NCBI GenBank assembly: GCA_937907425.1
Contig: CALCIE010000052.1
Coordinates: forward strand, 6,096-70,095
Origin: ZC4RG42 sp003242425
Lineage (GTDB): Bacteria; Pseudomonadota; Gammaproteobacteria; Burkholderiales; SG8-39
DNA length: 64,000 nucleotides
Direction: 5' to 3'
The position numbers were made by a program, and so were the translations under genes. Shown here piece by piece: positions 25,020 to 34,599 of this stretch. The notes beneath the pieces were generated by a model. That model searched no databases. It was not told the origin of the DNA and saw nothing but the letters and a program-made list of their open reading frames with translations. Numbering within the stretch: position 1 is the first letter of the stretch; every line of letters starts with the position of its first letter.

Positions 25020-26210
25020 TCAGAGCGACTGCGCATAGGCGTTCAGCCGCTTGAGGCCTTCGATGCATTCCTTGAGCGGCGCGACCAGGGCCACGCGGAT
25101 GTAGTGCGCGCCCGGGTTGACGCCGTGCGCCTCACGGGCGAGGTAGCTGCCGGGCAGCACCGAGACATTGTAGGCTTCGTACAGTCCCTGCGCGAACCGG
25201 GCATCGTCGATGGGCGTACGGATCCACAGGTAGAAACCGCCCTCCGGCATTTCCGTTTCCAGGGGCTTGGCCACGAGTTCGCGCGCGGCGGCGAACTTCT
25301 CGCGATAGAGCCGGCGGTTCTCGACCACGTGCGTCTCGTCGCGCCAGGCGGCCTCGCTTGCCTCCTGCACCGAAGGGCTCATGGCGCTGCCGTGATAGGT
25401 GCGGTAGAGCAGGAACTGCCGCAGCAGTTTGGCGTCCCCCGCGACGAAGCCCGAACGCATGCCCGGCACGTTGGAGCGCTTCGACAGGCTGGAGAACACC
25501 AGCAGGCGCGGAAAGCCCGTGCGGCCCAGGCGGTTGGCTGCCTCCAGGCCGCCGAGCGGCGGCTTTTTCTCGTCCAGGTAGAGTTCCGAGTAGCACTCGT
25601 CGGACACGATCACGAAGCCGTAGCGGTCGGACAGCTCGAAGAGCTTGCGCCATTGCTCCATGCTCATGACCTTGCCGGTCGGATTGCTGGGCGAGCAGCA
25701 GTAAAGGAGCTGCACGCGCTGCCAGACCGATTCCGGCACCTCGCCGTAGTCGATCTCGAAGCCGTTCTCGCGGCAGGCGTTGACGTAATAGGGCGTGGCG
25801 CCAGCCAGCAGCGCCGCCCCCTCGTAAATCTGGTAGAAGGGGTTGGGGCACACGACCACGGGGTCGCGGCTGCGGTCGATCACGGTCTGGGCGATGGCGA
25901 ACAGCGCCTCGCGCGAGCCGTTTACCGGCAGCACTTGGCTCAAGGCGTCGATCTTGGGCAGGTCATAGCGGATCTGCAGCCAGTCGGCGATGGCATGGCG
26001 CAGGCTCTCGGAGCCGGCCGTGGCCGGATAGGCCGACAGGCCGTCCAGGTTGTCGGCCAGCGTCTGCCGGATGAATTCCGGCGTCGGATGCTTGGGCTCG
26101 CCGATGGACAGATTGATGGGCGCGTACTTCGGATCGGGCCGGACGTCCGCGTACAGTTGGCGCAGCTTTTCGAAGGGGTAGGGCTGCAGCTTGCCGAGAT
26201 CGGGATTCAT
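25020..26210 (-). CDS. dapC: Succinyldiaminopimelate aminotransferase
   Basis: 396 residues, fold-type I PLP aminotransferase. SIGEPKHPTPEF at the start, CCSPSNPTGKV in the middle, the DECYSELY strand and the PLP lysine in SSLSKRSN are those of the DapC subgroup. It converts N-succinyl-2-amino-6-ketopimelate to N-succinyl-LL-diaminopimelate, the step between DapD and DapE. It begins 5 nt after queF on the same strand and is followed by dapD. Confidence 0.93.
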   Translation of the reverse strand: MNPDLGKLQPYPFEKLRQLYADVRPDPKYAPINLSIGEPKHPTPEFIRQTLADNLDGLSAYPATAGSESLRHAIADWLQIRYDLPKIDALSQVLPVNGSREALFAIAQTVIDRSRDPVVVCPNPFYQIYEGAALLAGATPYYVNACRENGFEIDYGEVPESVWQRVQLLYCCSPSNPTGKVMSMEQWRKLFELSDRYGFVIVSDECYSELYLDEKKPPLGGLEAANRLGRTGFPRLLVFSSLSKRSNVPGMRSGFVAGDAKLLRQFLLYRTYHGSAMSPSVQEASEAAWRDETHVVENRRLYREKFAAARELVAKPLETEMPEGGFYLWIRTPIDDARFAQGLYEAYNVSVLPGSYLAREAHGVNPGAHYIRVALVAPLKECIEGLKRLNAYAQSL

Positions 26211-26215
26211 ATCGT

Positions 26216-26632
26216 CTAGCGGATGTTGGACTGGGCCTGGAAGCTGATCGCGGGAATGTCGATTTGCGGCACCCAGCCCGCCTTACGGTGTTCGGCGACC
26301 ACGGTGGTGAAAATGCCGCCGCGCACGTAGAACTTCGCCGTCAGGCGCATGAAGCGCGGATCGAGCAGTTGCACCAGATCGCCCAGGATCTTGTTGGTGA
26401 CCGCCTCGTGGAAGGTGCCCTGGTCGCGGTAGGACCAGATATAGAGCTTGAGGCTCTTCAACTCCACGCACCGCTGATCGGCGACATAGTCCAGATACAG
26501 CACCGCGAAATCCGGCTGCCCGGTCACGGGACACAGGCAGGTGAATTCCGGGATTTCCATATGAATCAGATAATCCCGTTCCGGCGCCGGGTTCGGGAAG
26601 TGCTGCAGGTCGGTACTGGGTTGGGTCGGCAT
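26216..26632 (-). CDS. queF: NADPH-dependent 7-cyano-7-deazaguanine (preQ0) reductase
   Basis: 138 residues, the short unimodular form. The catalytic Cys34 and Asp41 (CPVTGQPD, spaced as Cys55/Asp62 in B. subtilis) and FHEAVTN with the substrate-binding Glu76 are present. It reduces the nitrile of preQ0 to preQ1 in queuosine tRNA modification. It is the first gene of the leftward queF-dapC run, and its 5' side faces smc across a 226-bp gap that contains a large palindrome. Confidence 0.95.
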   Translation of the reverse strand: MPTQPSTDLQHFPNPAPERDYLIHMEIPEFTCLCPVTGQPDFAVLYLDYVADQRCVELKSLKLYIWSYRDQGTFHEAVTNKILGDLVQLLDPRFMRLTAKFYVRGGIFTTVVAEHRKAGWVPQIDIPAISFQAQSNIR

Positions 26633-26649
26633 TTCGGAAAATTGGGCTT

Positions 26650-26700
26650 AAGGCGGTTCGGAAGCGGGTGGTATTATACGGCCCGCTTTCCAACCGCCTT
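26650..26700. repeat. Long near-perfect palindrome between queF and smc
   Basis: The two 19-bp arms, AAGGCGGTTCGGAAGCGGG (26650-26668) and CCCGCTTTCCAACCGCCTT (26682-26700), pair at 17 of 19 positions. The 13-bp loop holds TATTATA, a -10-like sequence. It lies 17 bp upstream of queF and 158 bp upstream of smc, between divergent genes, so it may be an operator or promoter hairpin for one or both. Confidence 0.7.
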
Positions 26701-26858
26701 ATTGTGAGAAGAGAAGCGGCAGAGGACAGCGCAGCCGGGACCGGGTCCACAGGTCTATGCGTACGACGAGAGGAGTGCGCCGTACGCGCAGCCGGCGACC
26801 GGCCGCGGACCGCCGGTAGCCCGGACTGTTTCCTTGCCCATCCACAGCTTCGTCGATC

Positions 26859-29800
26859 GTGCGTCTAACTCAACTAAAACTCGCCGGATTCAAATCCTTT
26901 GTCGACCCGACCACCATCCACGTCCCGGGCAAGCTGGTCGGGATCGTGGGGCCGAACGGCTGCGGCAAATCCAACATCATCGATGCCGTGCGCTGGGTGC
27001 TGGGCGAATCGAAGGCTTCCGCCCTGCGCGGCGAGTCGATGCAGGACGTCATTTTCAACGGCTCGACGCTGCGCAAGCCGGTGGCGCGCGCTAGCGTCGA
27101 GCTCGTGTTCGACAACAGCCTCGGCAAGGCAGCCGGCCAGTGGTCGCAGTACGCCGAGATTTCGGTCAAGCGCGTACTGACCCGCGACGGCGAATCCTCC
27201 TACTGGATCAACAACACCCAGGTCCGCCGCCGCGACGTGCAGGACATCTTCCTGGGTACCGGCGTGGGCCCGCGTGCATACGCCATCATCGAGCAGGGGA
27301 TGATCTCCCGCGTGATCGAGGCCAAGCCCGAGGAGCTGCGCATCTTTCTGGAAGAGGCGGCGGGGGTTTCCAAATACAAGGAACGGCGGCGCGAGACCGA
27401 GCACCGGCTGGAGGATACGCGCGAGAACCTCGCCCGGGTCGAGGACATCCGCAGCGAGCTCGCCGGCCAGATCGAGAAGCTGACCCAGCAGGCCGAAGTT
27501 GCTAAGCAGTACAAGAACTACCAGGCCGAGGCGCGCGACAAGCAGAACCTGCTCTGGTATCTGCGCAAGCAGGACGCCGAAGCCGAGGCGCAGCGCCTGC
27601 AGCGCGAGATCGACCAGGCGGTCAACGCCCTCGAAGCCGAAACCGCGCGTCTGCGCGAAATCGAAGCGCGGCTGGAAGCGGTGCGTGCCGAGCACTATGC
27701 CGCCGCCGATGCCGTGGCCGCCGCGCAGGGCGAGTTCTACAGCGTCAACACCGAAGTCTCGCGCCTGGAAACCGAGATCCGCTACGTCAGCGAAAAGCGC
27801 CAGCGCCTGGAGGCGCAGGTCGCGCAGCTCGAACAGCAGATCGAACAGTGGCAGCGCCAGCGCGAAGAGCTGGGCGAAGCGCTCGGCATGTGGCGCAGCC
27901 GGCGCGAGCAGGCCGCCGAGCGCATCGCCCTGGCGCAGGCGCGCGTCGACGAAGAACAGGCGAGGCTGCCCGAGGCGGACGAAGCTTTCCGCGCCTCGCA
28001 GGCGAGTTTGAACGAGGCGCGCGACGCCATCGCGCGCGCCGAACAGGCCTTCCGGGTCGAGCAGACCCACCTCGAACACGTCGGCAAGACCATCCAGCAG
28101 CTGGAGGTGCGCGAGGAACGGCTCATCGCCGAGCGCGAGGGGCTGGTCGAGCCGGACCAGGCGCGCCTTGAGGAATTGCAGGAATCGATCGCGCTCGCCG
28201 AGGCGGAGCTTGCCGAATGCGGTGAACGCATCCGCGCGCTGCAGGAGGAGCTGCCGCAACTGGAGGCGGCCCGTGCCGAGGCCTTGCAGCGGCTGCAGGA
28301 ACTGCAGCGCGAAGGCCATACCCTCGAAGGCCGGCTCAGCACCCTGCAGAAAATCCAGGCGCAGGTCGAACAGAACGGCAAGATCCAGGACTGGCTGGAG
28401 AAATACGACCTGCAGCACCTGCCCCGACTGTGGCAGAAGATCACGGTCGAACCGGGCTGGGAGGTGGCCGTCGAGTCGATCCTGCGCGAGCGGCTGCACG
28501 CGCTCGAACTGTCCGATCCCGACGTGCTGCAGCGGCTGCTCGAGGATGCGCCGCAGGCCAAGCTCAGCGTCTACGGCCGCGAAATCGGCGCGGCGCCTGC
28601 ACAGCCCTACAACGAATTCCAGCCGCTCTCGGCCCTGGTGCGCTGCAACGACGAGGCCGTACGCGCCGTGGTGGAGGACTGGCTGCACGGCTGCTACGCG
28701 GTCGAAGGCGTGCCGCGCCTGATGACGCGCCTTGCGCTGCCGCCCGGCACGGTGCTGGTGAACCGCGAAGGCCACCAGTTCACGCGCTACGCCGTGGCGT
28801 TCCACGGCCCGGACACCGGCGACGCGGGCATCCTGGCGCGTCAGCGCGAGATCGAAGGTCTGACGGAGGAAGTCGCCCGCAGCGCGCAGCGCATCGAAGA
28901 GGCGCGGCGTGCGCAGGAGGAAGCCGAGCGCGCCCTTGCCGAGCGGCGCGCCCGGCTCGCCGAGCTGCAATCGCGCGAAGCCGGACACAACCGCGAACGC
29001 CACGCGTTGCAGATGGAACTGCTCAAGCTCACCGAGGGCGTGACGCGGGTGCGCGAGCGTCGCGCGCAGATCGATCAGGAGCTGGAGGAACTGCGCGCGC
29101 AGAAGGAGGCCGAGCAGGAGCAGCAGGCCCAGGCCGAAGCGAATCTCGAACGCCACCAGGCCGAGATCGACGAGCTCTACATGCGCTACGAAAGCGTGAA
29201 GGCGGCCTACGACGCGGCCGGTCAGGCGCTGGAGCGGCAGCGCCAGGCGGTGCAGGCGGCCGAGCGCGAACTGCAGGAAGCGCATTTCGCCGAGCGCGAA
29301 TGCGCCGGCAAGGTGGCCGAGATCGAGCGTTCGATCGAGAATCTCGCCGAGCAGATCGAACGCGCCCGGGAAGGCCGCGAGGCCGCGCAGGCCGAATTGC
29401 AGGACGTGCGCGACGAGGGCCTGCGCGAGCAGCTGCAGGCAATCCTCGAACAGCGCAGCGAACGCGAACAGCGCCTCGCCGAAGCGCGCGACCGTCAGGA
29501 GGAACTGACCCAGGCACTGCGTGAAGCCGACGAGGAGCGTCTCGCCTGCGAACAGAACCTGCAGCCGCTGCGCGACCGCATCGGCGAGCTGCGGCTGAAG
29601 GAACAGGCCGCGCGCCTCAACTACGATCAGTACGCCGAGCAGCTTGCGGCGGCCAATGCCGACGAAGCGCTGCTCGCGCAAATGGCGGAACAGAACAAGC
29701 AGCGCCCCAACGCGCTGCAGGCCGAGATCAACCGCCTCAACCAGTTGATGAGCGATCTGGGCGCCATCAACATGGCGGCGCTGGAGGAACTGGCCGCGGC

Positions 29801-30380
29801 CACCGAGCGCAAGGCCTTCCTCGATTCCCAGGCCGAGGACCTCACCCAGGCGCTCGAGACGCTGGAAAACGCCATCCGCCGCATCGACCGCGAGACACGC
29901 GAGAAGCTGCAGCAGACCTTCGACGAGGTGAACGGCCATTTCAGCCGCATGTTCCCGGCCCTGTTCGGCGGCGGCGAGGCGAAACTGGTGATGACCGGCG
30001 ACGAGATTCTCGACGCCGGCATCGAGGTCCATGCCCATCCGCCGGGCAAGCGTAATTCGAGCATTCATCTGTTGTCCGGCGGCGAAAAGGCGCTCACGGC
30101 GATCGCGCTGGTGTTCTCGCTGTTCCAGTTGAACCCGGCGCCGTTCTGTCTGCTCGACGAGGTGGACGCGCCGCTCGACGACACCAACACCGAGCGTTTC
30201 TGCGACCTGGTGCGCAAGATGTCGGAGCACACCCAGTTCCTGTTCATCAGCCACAACAAGATCACCATGGAGATGGCCGAGCAGCTCATCGGCGTCACCA
30301 TGCAGGAGCAGGGCGTCTCGCGCGTCGTGGCGGTGGATATCGAAGAAGCGATGCGTATGAAGGATTCGGTGGCGGCGTGA
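26859..30380 (+). CDS. smc: Chromosome segregation ATPase SMC
   Basis: 1173 residues from a GTG start (product begins MRLTQLKLAGFKSFVD, the SMC consensus). Walker A is GPNGCGKSNIIDA near residue 32. Two long coiled coils (about 170-500 and 660-1010) flank a hinge around 510-650 (EVAVESILRERLHALEL onward). The C-terminal head has the ABC signature LLSGGEKALTAIAL and Walker B FCLLDEVDAPLDD. It condenses and aligns sister chromosomes with ScpAB. It heads the smc-zipA-ligA group. Confidence 0.97.
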   Translation: MRLTQLKLAGFKSFVDPTTIHVPGKLVGIVGPNGCGKSNIIDAVRWVLGESKASALRGESMQDVIFNGSTLRKPVARASVELVFDNSLGKAAGQWSQYAEISVKRVLTRDGESSYWINNTQVRRRDVQDIFLGTGVGPRAYAIIEQGMISRVIEAKPEELRIFLEEAAGVSKYKERRRETEHRLEDTRENLARVEDIRSELAGQIEKLTQQAEVAKQYKNYQAEARDKQNLLWYLRKQDAEAEAQRLQREIDQAVNALEAETARLREIEARLEAVRAEHYAAADAVAAAQGEFYSVNTEVSRLETEIRYVSEKRQRLEAQVAQLEQQIEQWQRQREELGEALGMWRSRREQAAERIALAQARVDEEQARLPEADEAFRASQASLNEARDAIARAEQAFRVEQTHLEHVGKTIQQLEVREERLIAEREGLVEPDQARLEELQESIALAEAELAECGERIRALQEELPQLEAARAEALQRLQELQREGHTLEGRLSTLQKIQAQVEQNGKIQDWLEKYDLQHLPRLWQKITVEPGWEVAVESILRERLHALELSDPDVLQRLLEDAPQAKLSVYGREIGAAPAQPYNEFQPLSALVRCNDEAVRAVVEDWLHGCYAVEGVPRLMTRLALPPGTVLVNREGHQFTRYAVAFHGPDTGDAGILARQREIEGLTEEVARSAQRIEEARRAQEEAERALAERRARLAELQSREAGHNRERHALQMELLKLTEGVTRVRERRAQIDQELEELRAQKEAEQEQQAQAEANLERHQAEIDELYMRYESVKAAYDAAGQALERQRQAVQAAERELQEAHFAERECAGKVAEIERSIENLAEQIERAREGREAAQAELQDVRDEGLREQLQAILEQRSEREQRLAEARDRQEELTQALREADEERLACEQNLQPLRDRIGELRLKEQAARLNYDQYAEQLAAANADEALLAQMAEQNKQRPNALQAEINRLNQLMSDLGAINMAALEELAAATERKAFLDSQAEDLTQALETLENAIRRIDRETREKLQQTFDEVNGHFSRMFPALFGGGEAKLVMTGDEILDAGIEVHAHPPGKRNSSIHLLSGGEKALTAIALVFSLFQLNPAPFCLLDEVDAPLDDTNTERFCDLVRKMSEHTQFLFISHNKITMEMAEQLIGVTMQEQGVSRVVAVDIEEAMRMKDSVAA

Positions 30381-30415
30381 GCCCGCGTCGTCGCGACTGA
30401 ACGGGGAAGTCACGC

Positions 30416-31555
30416 ATGAGCGACTTGCAGCTCGGCCTCTTGATCATCGGCGCGCTGGTCGTGCTGGCGGTCGTCGTTTACAACAAATGGCAGGAGCACC
30501 GGCTGCGCCGCAAGACCGAGAGTGCGTTCTCTTCCATGGTGCGCGAGGACGTGCTGCTGGGCGGCGGCAGCACGCAAGACGAGGGCGCGGCCGACCCGAC
30601 CTTCGCCCCGGCGGAAGCGGCGGCGGTGCGGGTCGAACACATCGTGGGAGACCTCGAAGCGCCGGCGGACGCCGATCCCGAACCGGTTGCGGCGCCTGCG
30701 CCGGACGCCGGCGCGGAGGCCGCGCTGCCGTATGCCGAACTCAACGAGGCGCTGGACTGCATCGTCACCTTCGACTGTCCCACGCCGGTAAACGGCGCCT
30801 GGCTCGCCGCGCGGGCCGAGCCGCTGTTCGATCTGGACGTGGCGAGGCTGATGCACTGGGAGGGCTATGACGAAGTCGCGCAGAGCTGGGGCGCGGTGCG
30901 GCCCGAACAGGACTATTCGGTCGTGCGCGCCGGTCTGCAGCTGGCGACCCATGCCGGGCCCATTCCGCAATACCAGCTCGAATCCTTCGCTTCCGCGACC
31001 GTGGAACTGGCGCTTCAGCTTTCGGCCGACGTGAACGTCATCGATACCGAGTCGGTCTATCAGCAGGCCGTCAAGCTGGAACACTTCCTGAACGAATTCG
31101 ACGTGCAGGTGGGACTGTCGGTGGTCACCGACGGCGGCCGCGGCATTCCGGGCACCAAGATCCGCGGCGTGGCCGAGAGCGCGGGCTTCGAGCTCCGCAA
31201 GGACGGGCGCTACCATCGCTACGACGAATCGGGCGTCGAGCTCTACACCCTCGCCAACATGGAGCCGATGCCCTTCCATCTGGACACCCTGCGCACGCTC
31301 ACCACGCGCGGCGTGACGCTGCTACTCAACGTGCCGCGCGCGCCCGGCGTGCCGGCGACTTTCCGCAGCTACATCCAGTTCGCGCGCCAGCTCGCCGAAG
31401 CGCTCGACGGCACCATCGTGGACGACAACCGGCAGCCGATCGGCGAGCGCGCCATCGAACAGGTCGGCGCGCAACTGTCCGCCATCCATGAGGCCATGGC
31501 CGCGGCCGGCATCCCGGCGGGAAGCCCCGCGGCGCGGCGCCTGTTTGCCGCATGA
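30416..31555 (+). CDS. zipA: Cell division protein ZipA-like
   Basis: 379 residues: an N-terminal membrane anchor (LQLGLLIIGALVVLAVVVY, 4-22), a charged and Pro/Ala-rich linker (about 30-100), then a C-terminal FtsZ-binding-type domain (about 240-370, including GIPGTKIRGVAESAGF and MPFHLDTLRTL). ZipA tethers FtsZ to the inner membrane at the division site. It is placed between smc and ligA, as in other betaproteobacteria, and overlaps the ligA start by 4 nt. The linker is shorter than in E. coli. Confidence 0.88.
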   Translation: MSDLQLGLLIIGALVVLAVVVYNKWQEHRLRRKTESAFSSMVREDVLLGGGSTQDEGAADPTFAPAEAAAVRVEHIVGDLEAPADADPEPVAAPAPDAGAEAALPYAELNEALDCIVTFDCPTPVNGAWLAARAEPLFDLDVARLMHWEGYDEVAQSWGAVRPEQDYSVVRAGLQLATHAGPIPQYQLESFASATVELALQLSADVNVIDTESVYQQAVKLEHFLNEFDVQVGLSVVTDGGRGIPGTKIRGVAESAGFELRKDGRYHRYDESGVELYTLANMEPMPFHLDTLRTLTTRGVTLLLNVPRAPGVPATFRSYIQFARQLAEALDGTIVDDNRQPIGERAIEQVGAQLSAIHEAMAAAGIPAGSPAARRLFAA

Positions 31556-33573
31556 GCGACACCGTACCGGCCGAGGTCCGCGCGCGGGTCGAAAGCCTGC
31601 GCCGCGAGATCGAGGAACACAACTACCGCTACTACGTCCTCGACGCGCCCACCATCAGCGACGCCGAGTGGGATGCGCTGTTCCGCGAGCTGCAGCAGCT
31701 CGAGGAACGCTATCCCGAGCTCGTCACGCCCGATTCGCCCACGCAGCGCGTCGGCGCCGCGCCGCTTGCCGCCTTCGCCTCCGTCAAGCACGTCGTGCCG
31801 ATGCTCTCGCTCAATAACGCCTTCAGCGAGGAGGACATCGAGGCCTTCGACCGGCGCGTGCGCGAGGCGCTGGGCGTGGATACTGTCGCCTACTACTGCG
31901 AACCCAAGTTCGACGGCCTGGCGATCAGCCTGCGCTACGAGCACGGCCGCCTGGTAGAGGGCGCCACGCGCGGTGACGGTTACACCGGCGAGGACGTCAC
32001 GGCCAACGTGCGTACGGTGAAGAGCATTCCGCTGCGGCTGGCGACCGATCGCCCGCCCGCGGTGCTGGAAGTGCGCGGCGAGGTGCTGATGTGGCGCAAG
32101 GATTTCGAGCGGCTCAACGCGCAGCAGCTCGAGCGCGGCGAAAAGACCTTCGCCAACCCGCGCAATGCCGCCGCCGGCAGCCTGCGCCAGCTCGATCCGC
32201 GCATCACCGCGAAGCGGCCGCTGCGCTTCTTCGCCTACGGCGTGGGCCATGTGGAAGGCTGGCGCCTGCCGCCGACGCAGCACGAGCTGATCGAGGCGCT
32301 CGCGCAATACGGCTTCGCGGTATCCGAGTACCGCAAGGTCGCGCACGGCACCGCCGGGCTCTACGCGTACTACAACGACATGCGGGCGCGGCGCGATACG
32401 CTGCCTTACGACATCGACGGCGTGGTCTACAAGGTGGACAGCCTGGCGCAGCAGGAGGAGCTGGGCTACGTCTCGCGGGCGCCGCGTTTCGCCGTTGCGC
32501 ACAAATATCCGGCCGAAGAGGCGCAGACCGAACTGCTCGCCATCGAAGTGCAGGTGGGCCGCACCGGGGCGCTCACGCCGGTGGCGCGGCTCAAACCGGT
32601 CTTCGTGGGCGGCGTCACCGTCACCAACGCCACGCTGCACAACGAGGACGAAGTGCGGCGCAAGGACGTCTGGCCGGGCGACACGGTCGTCGTGCGGCGG
32701 GCGGGCGACGTCATTCCCGAAGTGGTGAGAGTGGCGAAGGCGGGGCCGCGCCGCGAGCGGGACCGTTTCCGGATGCCGTCGCAATGTCCCGTCTGCGGTT
32801 CGGCGGTGGTGAAACTGCCGGACGAGGCGGTGGCGCGCTGTTCGGGCGGTTTGTTCTGTCCGGCGCAGCGCAAGCAGGCGCTGCTGCACTTCGCTTCGCG
32901 TCGCGCCATGGACATCGAGGGCCTGGGCGAGAAGCTGGTGAACCAGCTCGTGGACAACGGCATCGTCCGTACGCCGCCCGATCTCTACCGGCTGGGCGTG
33001 GCCAAGCTCGCGGCCCTGGAACGCATGGGCGAGAAATCGGCGCAGAACCTGCTCGAAGCCATCGAGCGTTCGCGCCGGACTACGCTGACGCGTTTCATCT
33101 ACGCCCTCGGCATCCGCAACGTGGGCGAGGCCACCGCCAAGGACCTCGCCGACCACTTCGGCACGCTAGATGCTTTGATGAGCGCCGATGAAGCGGCGCT
33201 GCTTGAAGTCCGGGATATCGGCCCCATCGTAGCTAAGTCGATCCGGCAGTTCTTCGACGAACCTCATAACCGGGAGGTGGTGGAGCAGCTTTGCGCCGTG
33301 CTCACCATCGAAGCGGCGCCCCGGCCGGTGAAGTCCGGGGCGGCGGCCGGTAAGACGTTCGTGCTCACGGGCACGTTGCCCGGTATGACCCGAGACGAGG
33401 CGCGGGCGCTGATCGAGGCGCACGGCGGCAAAGTCGCGGGATCGGTGTCCAAAAAGACCGATTACGTCGTCGCCGGTGCGGACCCGGGCAGCAAGCTCGC
33501 GAAAGCGGAAGAACTCGGGGTGCCCATCCTCGACGAAGCCGGACTCATCGAGCTCTTGCAACGGAATAGGTGA
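31552..33573 (+). CDS. ligA: NAD-dependent DNA ligase
   Basis: 673 residues, full length. The adenylated lysine is Lys119 in CEPKFDGLA. An OB-fold, a four-cysteine zinc finger (CPVCGS...CSGGLFCP), helix-hairpin-helix repeats (about 440-580) and a C-terminal BRCT domain (about 595-673, KTFVLTGTLPGMTRDEA) follow in order. It seals nicks in replication and repair using NAD. The start overlaps the zipA stop (ATGA), and its TGA is followed at once by galU. Confidence 0.97.
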   Translation: MSDTVPAEVRARVESLRREIEEHNYRYYVLDAPTISDAEWDALFRELQQLEERYPELVTPDSPTQRVGAAPLAAFASVKHVVPMLSLNNAFSEEDIEAFDRRVREALGVDTVAYYCEPKFDGLAISLRYEHGRLVEGATRGDGYTGEDVTANVRTVKSIPLRLATDRPPAVLEVRGEVLMWRKDFERLNAQQLERGEKTFANPRNAAAGSLRQLDPRITAKRPLRFFAYGVGHVEGWRLPPTQHELIEALAQYGFAVSEYRKVAHGTAGLYAYYNDMRARRDTLPYDIDGVVYKVDSLAQQEELGYVSRAPRFAVAHKYPAEEAQTELLAIEVQVGRTGALTPVARLKPVFVGGVTVTNATLHNEDEVRRKDVWPGDTVVVRRAGDVIPEVVRVAKAGPRRERDRFRMPSQCPVCGSAVVKLPDEAVARCSGGLFCPAQRKQALLHFASRRAMDIEGLGEKLVNQLVDNGIVRTPPDLYRLGVAKLAALERMGEKSAQNLLEAIERSRRTTLTRFIYALGIRNVGEATAKDLADHFGTLDALMSADEAALLEVRDIGPIVAKSIRQFFDEPHNREVVEQLCAVLTIEAAPRPVKSGAAAGKTFVLTGTLPGMTRDEARALIEAHGGKVAGSVSKKTDYVVAGADPGSKLAKAEELGVPILDEAGLIELLQRNR

Positions 33574-33578
33574 GTGCA

Positions 33579-34460
33579 ATGATGCCCATAACGAAAGCCG
33601 TCTTCCCGGTCGCAGGCTTCGGAAGCCGTTTCCTGCCGGCGACCAAGGCGAGTCCCAAGGAAATGATGCCGGTGGTGGACAAGCCGCTCATCCAGTACGC
33701 GGTGGAGGAAGCGGTCGCCGCGGGCTGCACCGAAATGATCTTCATCACCGGCCGTCACAAGCGCGCCATCGAGGACCATTTCGACAAGGCCTACGAAATC
33801 GAGAACGAACTGGCCACGCGCGGCAAGCAGGAGCTGCTGGAAGTGGTGCAGGGCATCCTGCCCAAGCACGTGAACTGCATCTACATCCGCCAGCCCGAAC
33901 AGCTCGGTCTCGGTCACGCGGTGCTGTGCGCCCAGCCGATCGTGAACAACGAGCCCTTCGCGGTCATCCTGGCCGACGACCTGATCGACGCGCGCGTGCC
34001 GGTCATGAAGCAGATGACCGATCTCTTCAACCGCGAAGGCCGCTCGCTGCTGGGCGTCATGGAAGTCCCGCGCGACCAGACCGGCAGCTACGGCATCGTG
34101 CGTTCGACGCGCATCGACGACCGGCTGGAATCCATCGAGGCGATCGTGGAAAAACCCAAGCCTGCCGAGGCGCCTTCCAACCTCGCGGTCATCGGCCGCT
34201 ATGTGCTGACGCCGCGCATCTTCCATCATCTGCGCAACGTCCGGCCCGGCGCCGGCGGCGAGATCCAGCTCACCGATGCCATCGCCTCGTTGCTGCGCGA
34301 AGAGCGCGTGTTCGCCTATCGCTTCGAAGGCACGCGCTACGACTGCGGTTCCAAGCTCGGCTATCTGCAGGCCACCGTCGCCTTCGGCCGCAAACATCCG
34401 GAAGTCGGTCAGGAGTTCGACGCCTGGCTGCGCGCGGGCGGCGAAGCCGCGGCCGCCTGA
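33579..34460 (+). CDS. galU: UTP-glucose-1-phosphate uridylyltransferase
   Basis: 293 residues from the ATG at 33579, 5 nt after AGGTGA; a GTG overlapping the ligA stop at 33570 would add three residues. The nucleotide-binding start AVFPVAGFGSRFLPATKA, EMMPVVDKPLIQY and the substrate motifs ILADDLIDA and FEGTRYDCGSKLGYL identify GalU. It makes UDP-glucose, a precursor for lipopolysaccharide and exopolysaccharide, so it may also supply the envelope polymers at the left of the window. Confidence 0.95.
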   Translation: MMPITKAVFPVAGFGSRFLPATKASPKEMMPVVDKPLIQYAVEEAVAAGCTEMIFITGRHKRAIEDHFDKAYEIENELATRGKQELLEVVQGILPKHVNCIYIRQPEQLGLGHAVLCAQPIVNNEPFAVILADDLIDARVPVMKQMTDLFNREGRSLLGVMEVPRDQTGSYGIVRSTRIDDRLESIEAIVEKPKPAEAPSNLAVIGRYVLTPRIFHHLRNVRPGAGGEIQLTDAIASLLREERVFAYRFEGTRYDCGSKLGYLQATVAFGRKHPEVGQEFDAWLRAGGEAAAA

Positions 34461-34599
34461 ACGACCCGATCCCTCTTCCTTGCGGCATGCCCGGGTCCGT
34501 CCGCGCGGCCCGGGGCCGAAATCCGTTTCGCGCGCCGGATGTGCTCGCGGGCGAGTTTCCCTATACTTGGGCCCCGTTTGCACGGCAGCGGAGCGCCGC

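Noticed and set aside
26874..30413. A long open frame on the minus strand opposite smc
   Set aside because: Exact shadow of smc with a Leu/Arg/Gly-biased translation, no ribosome site and no recognisable motif.
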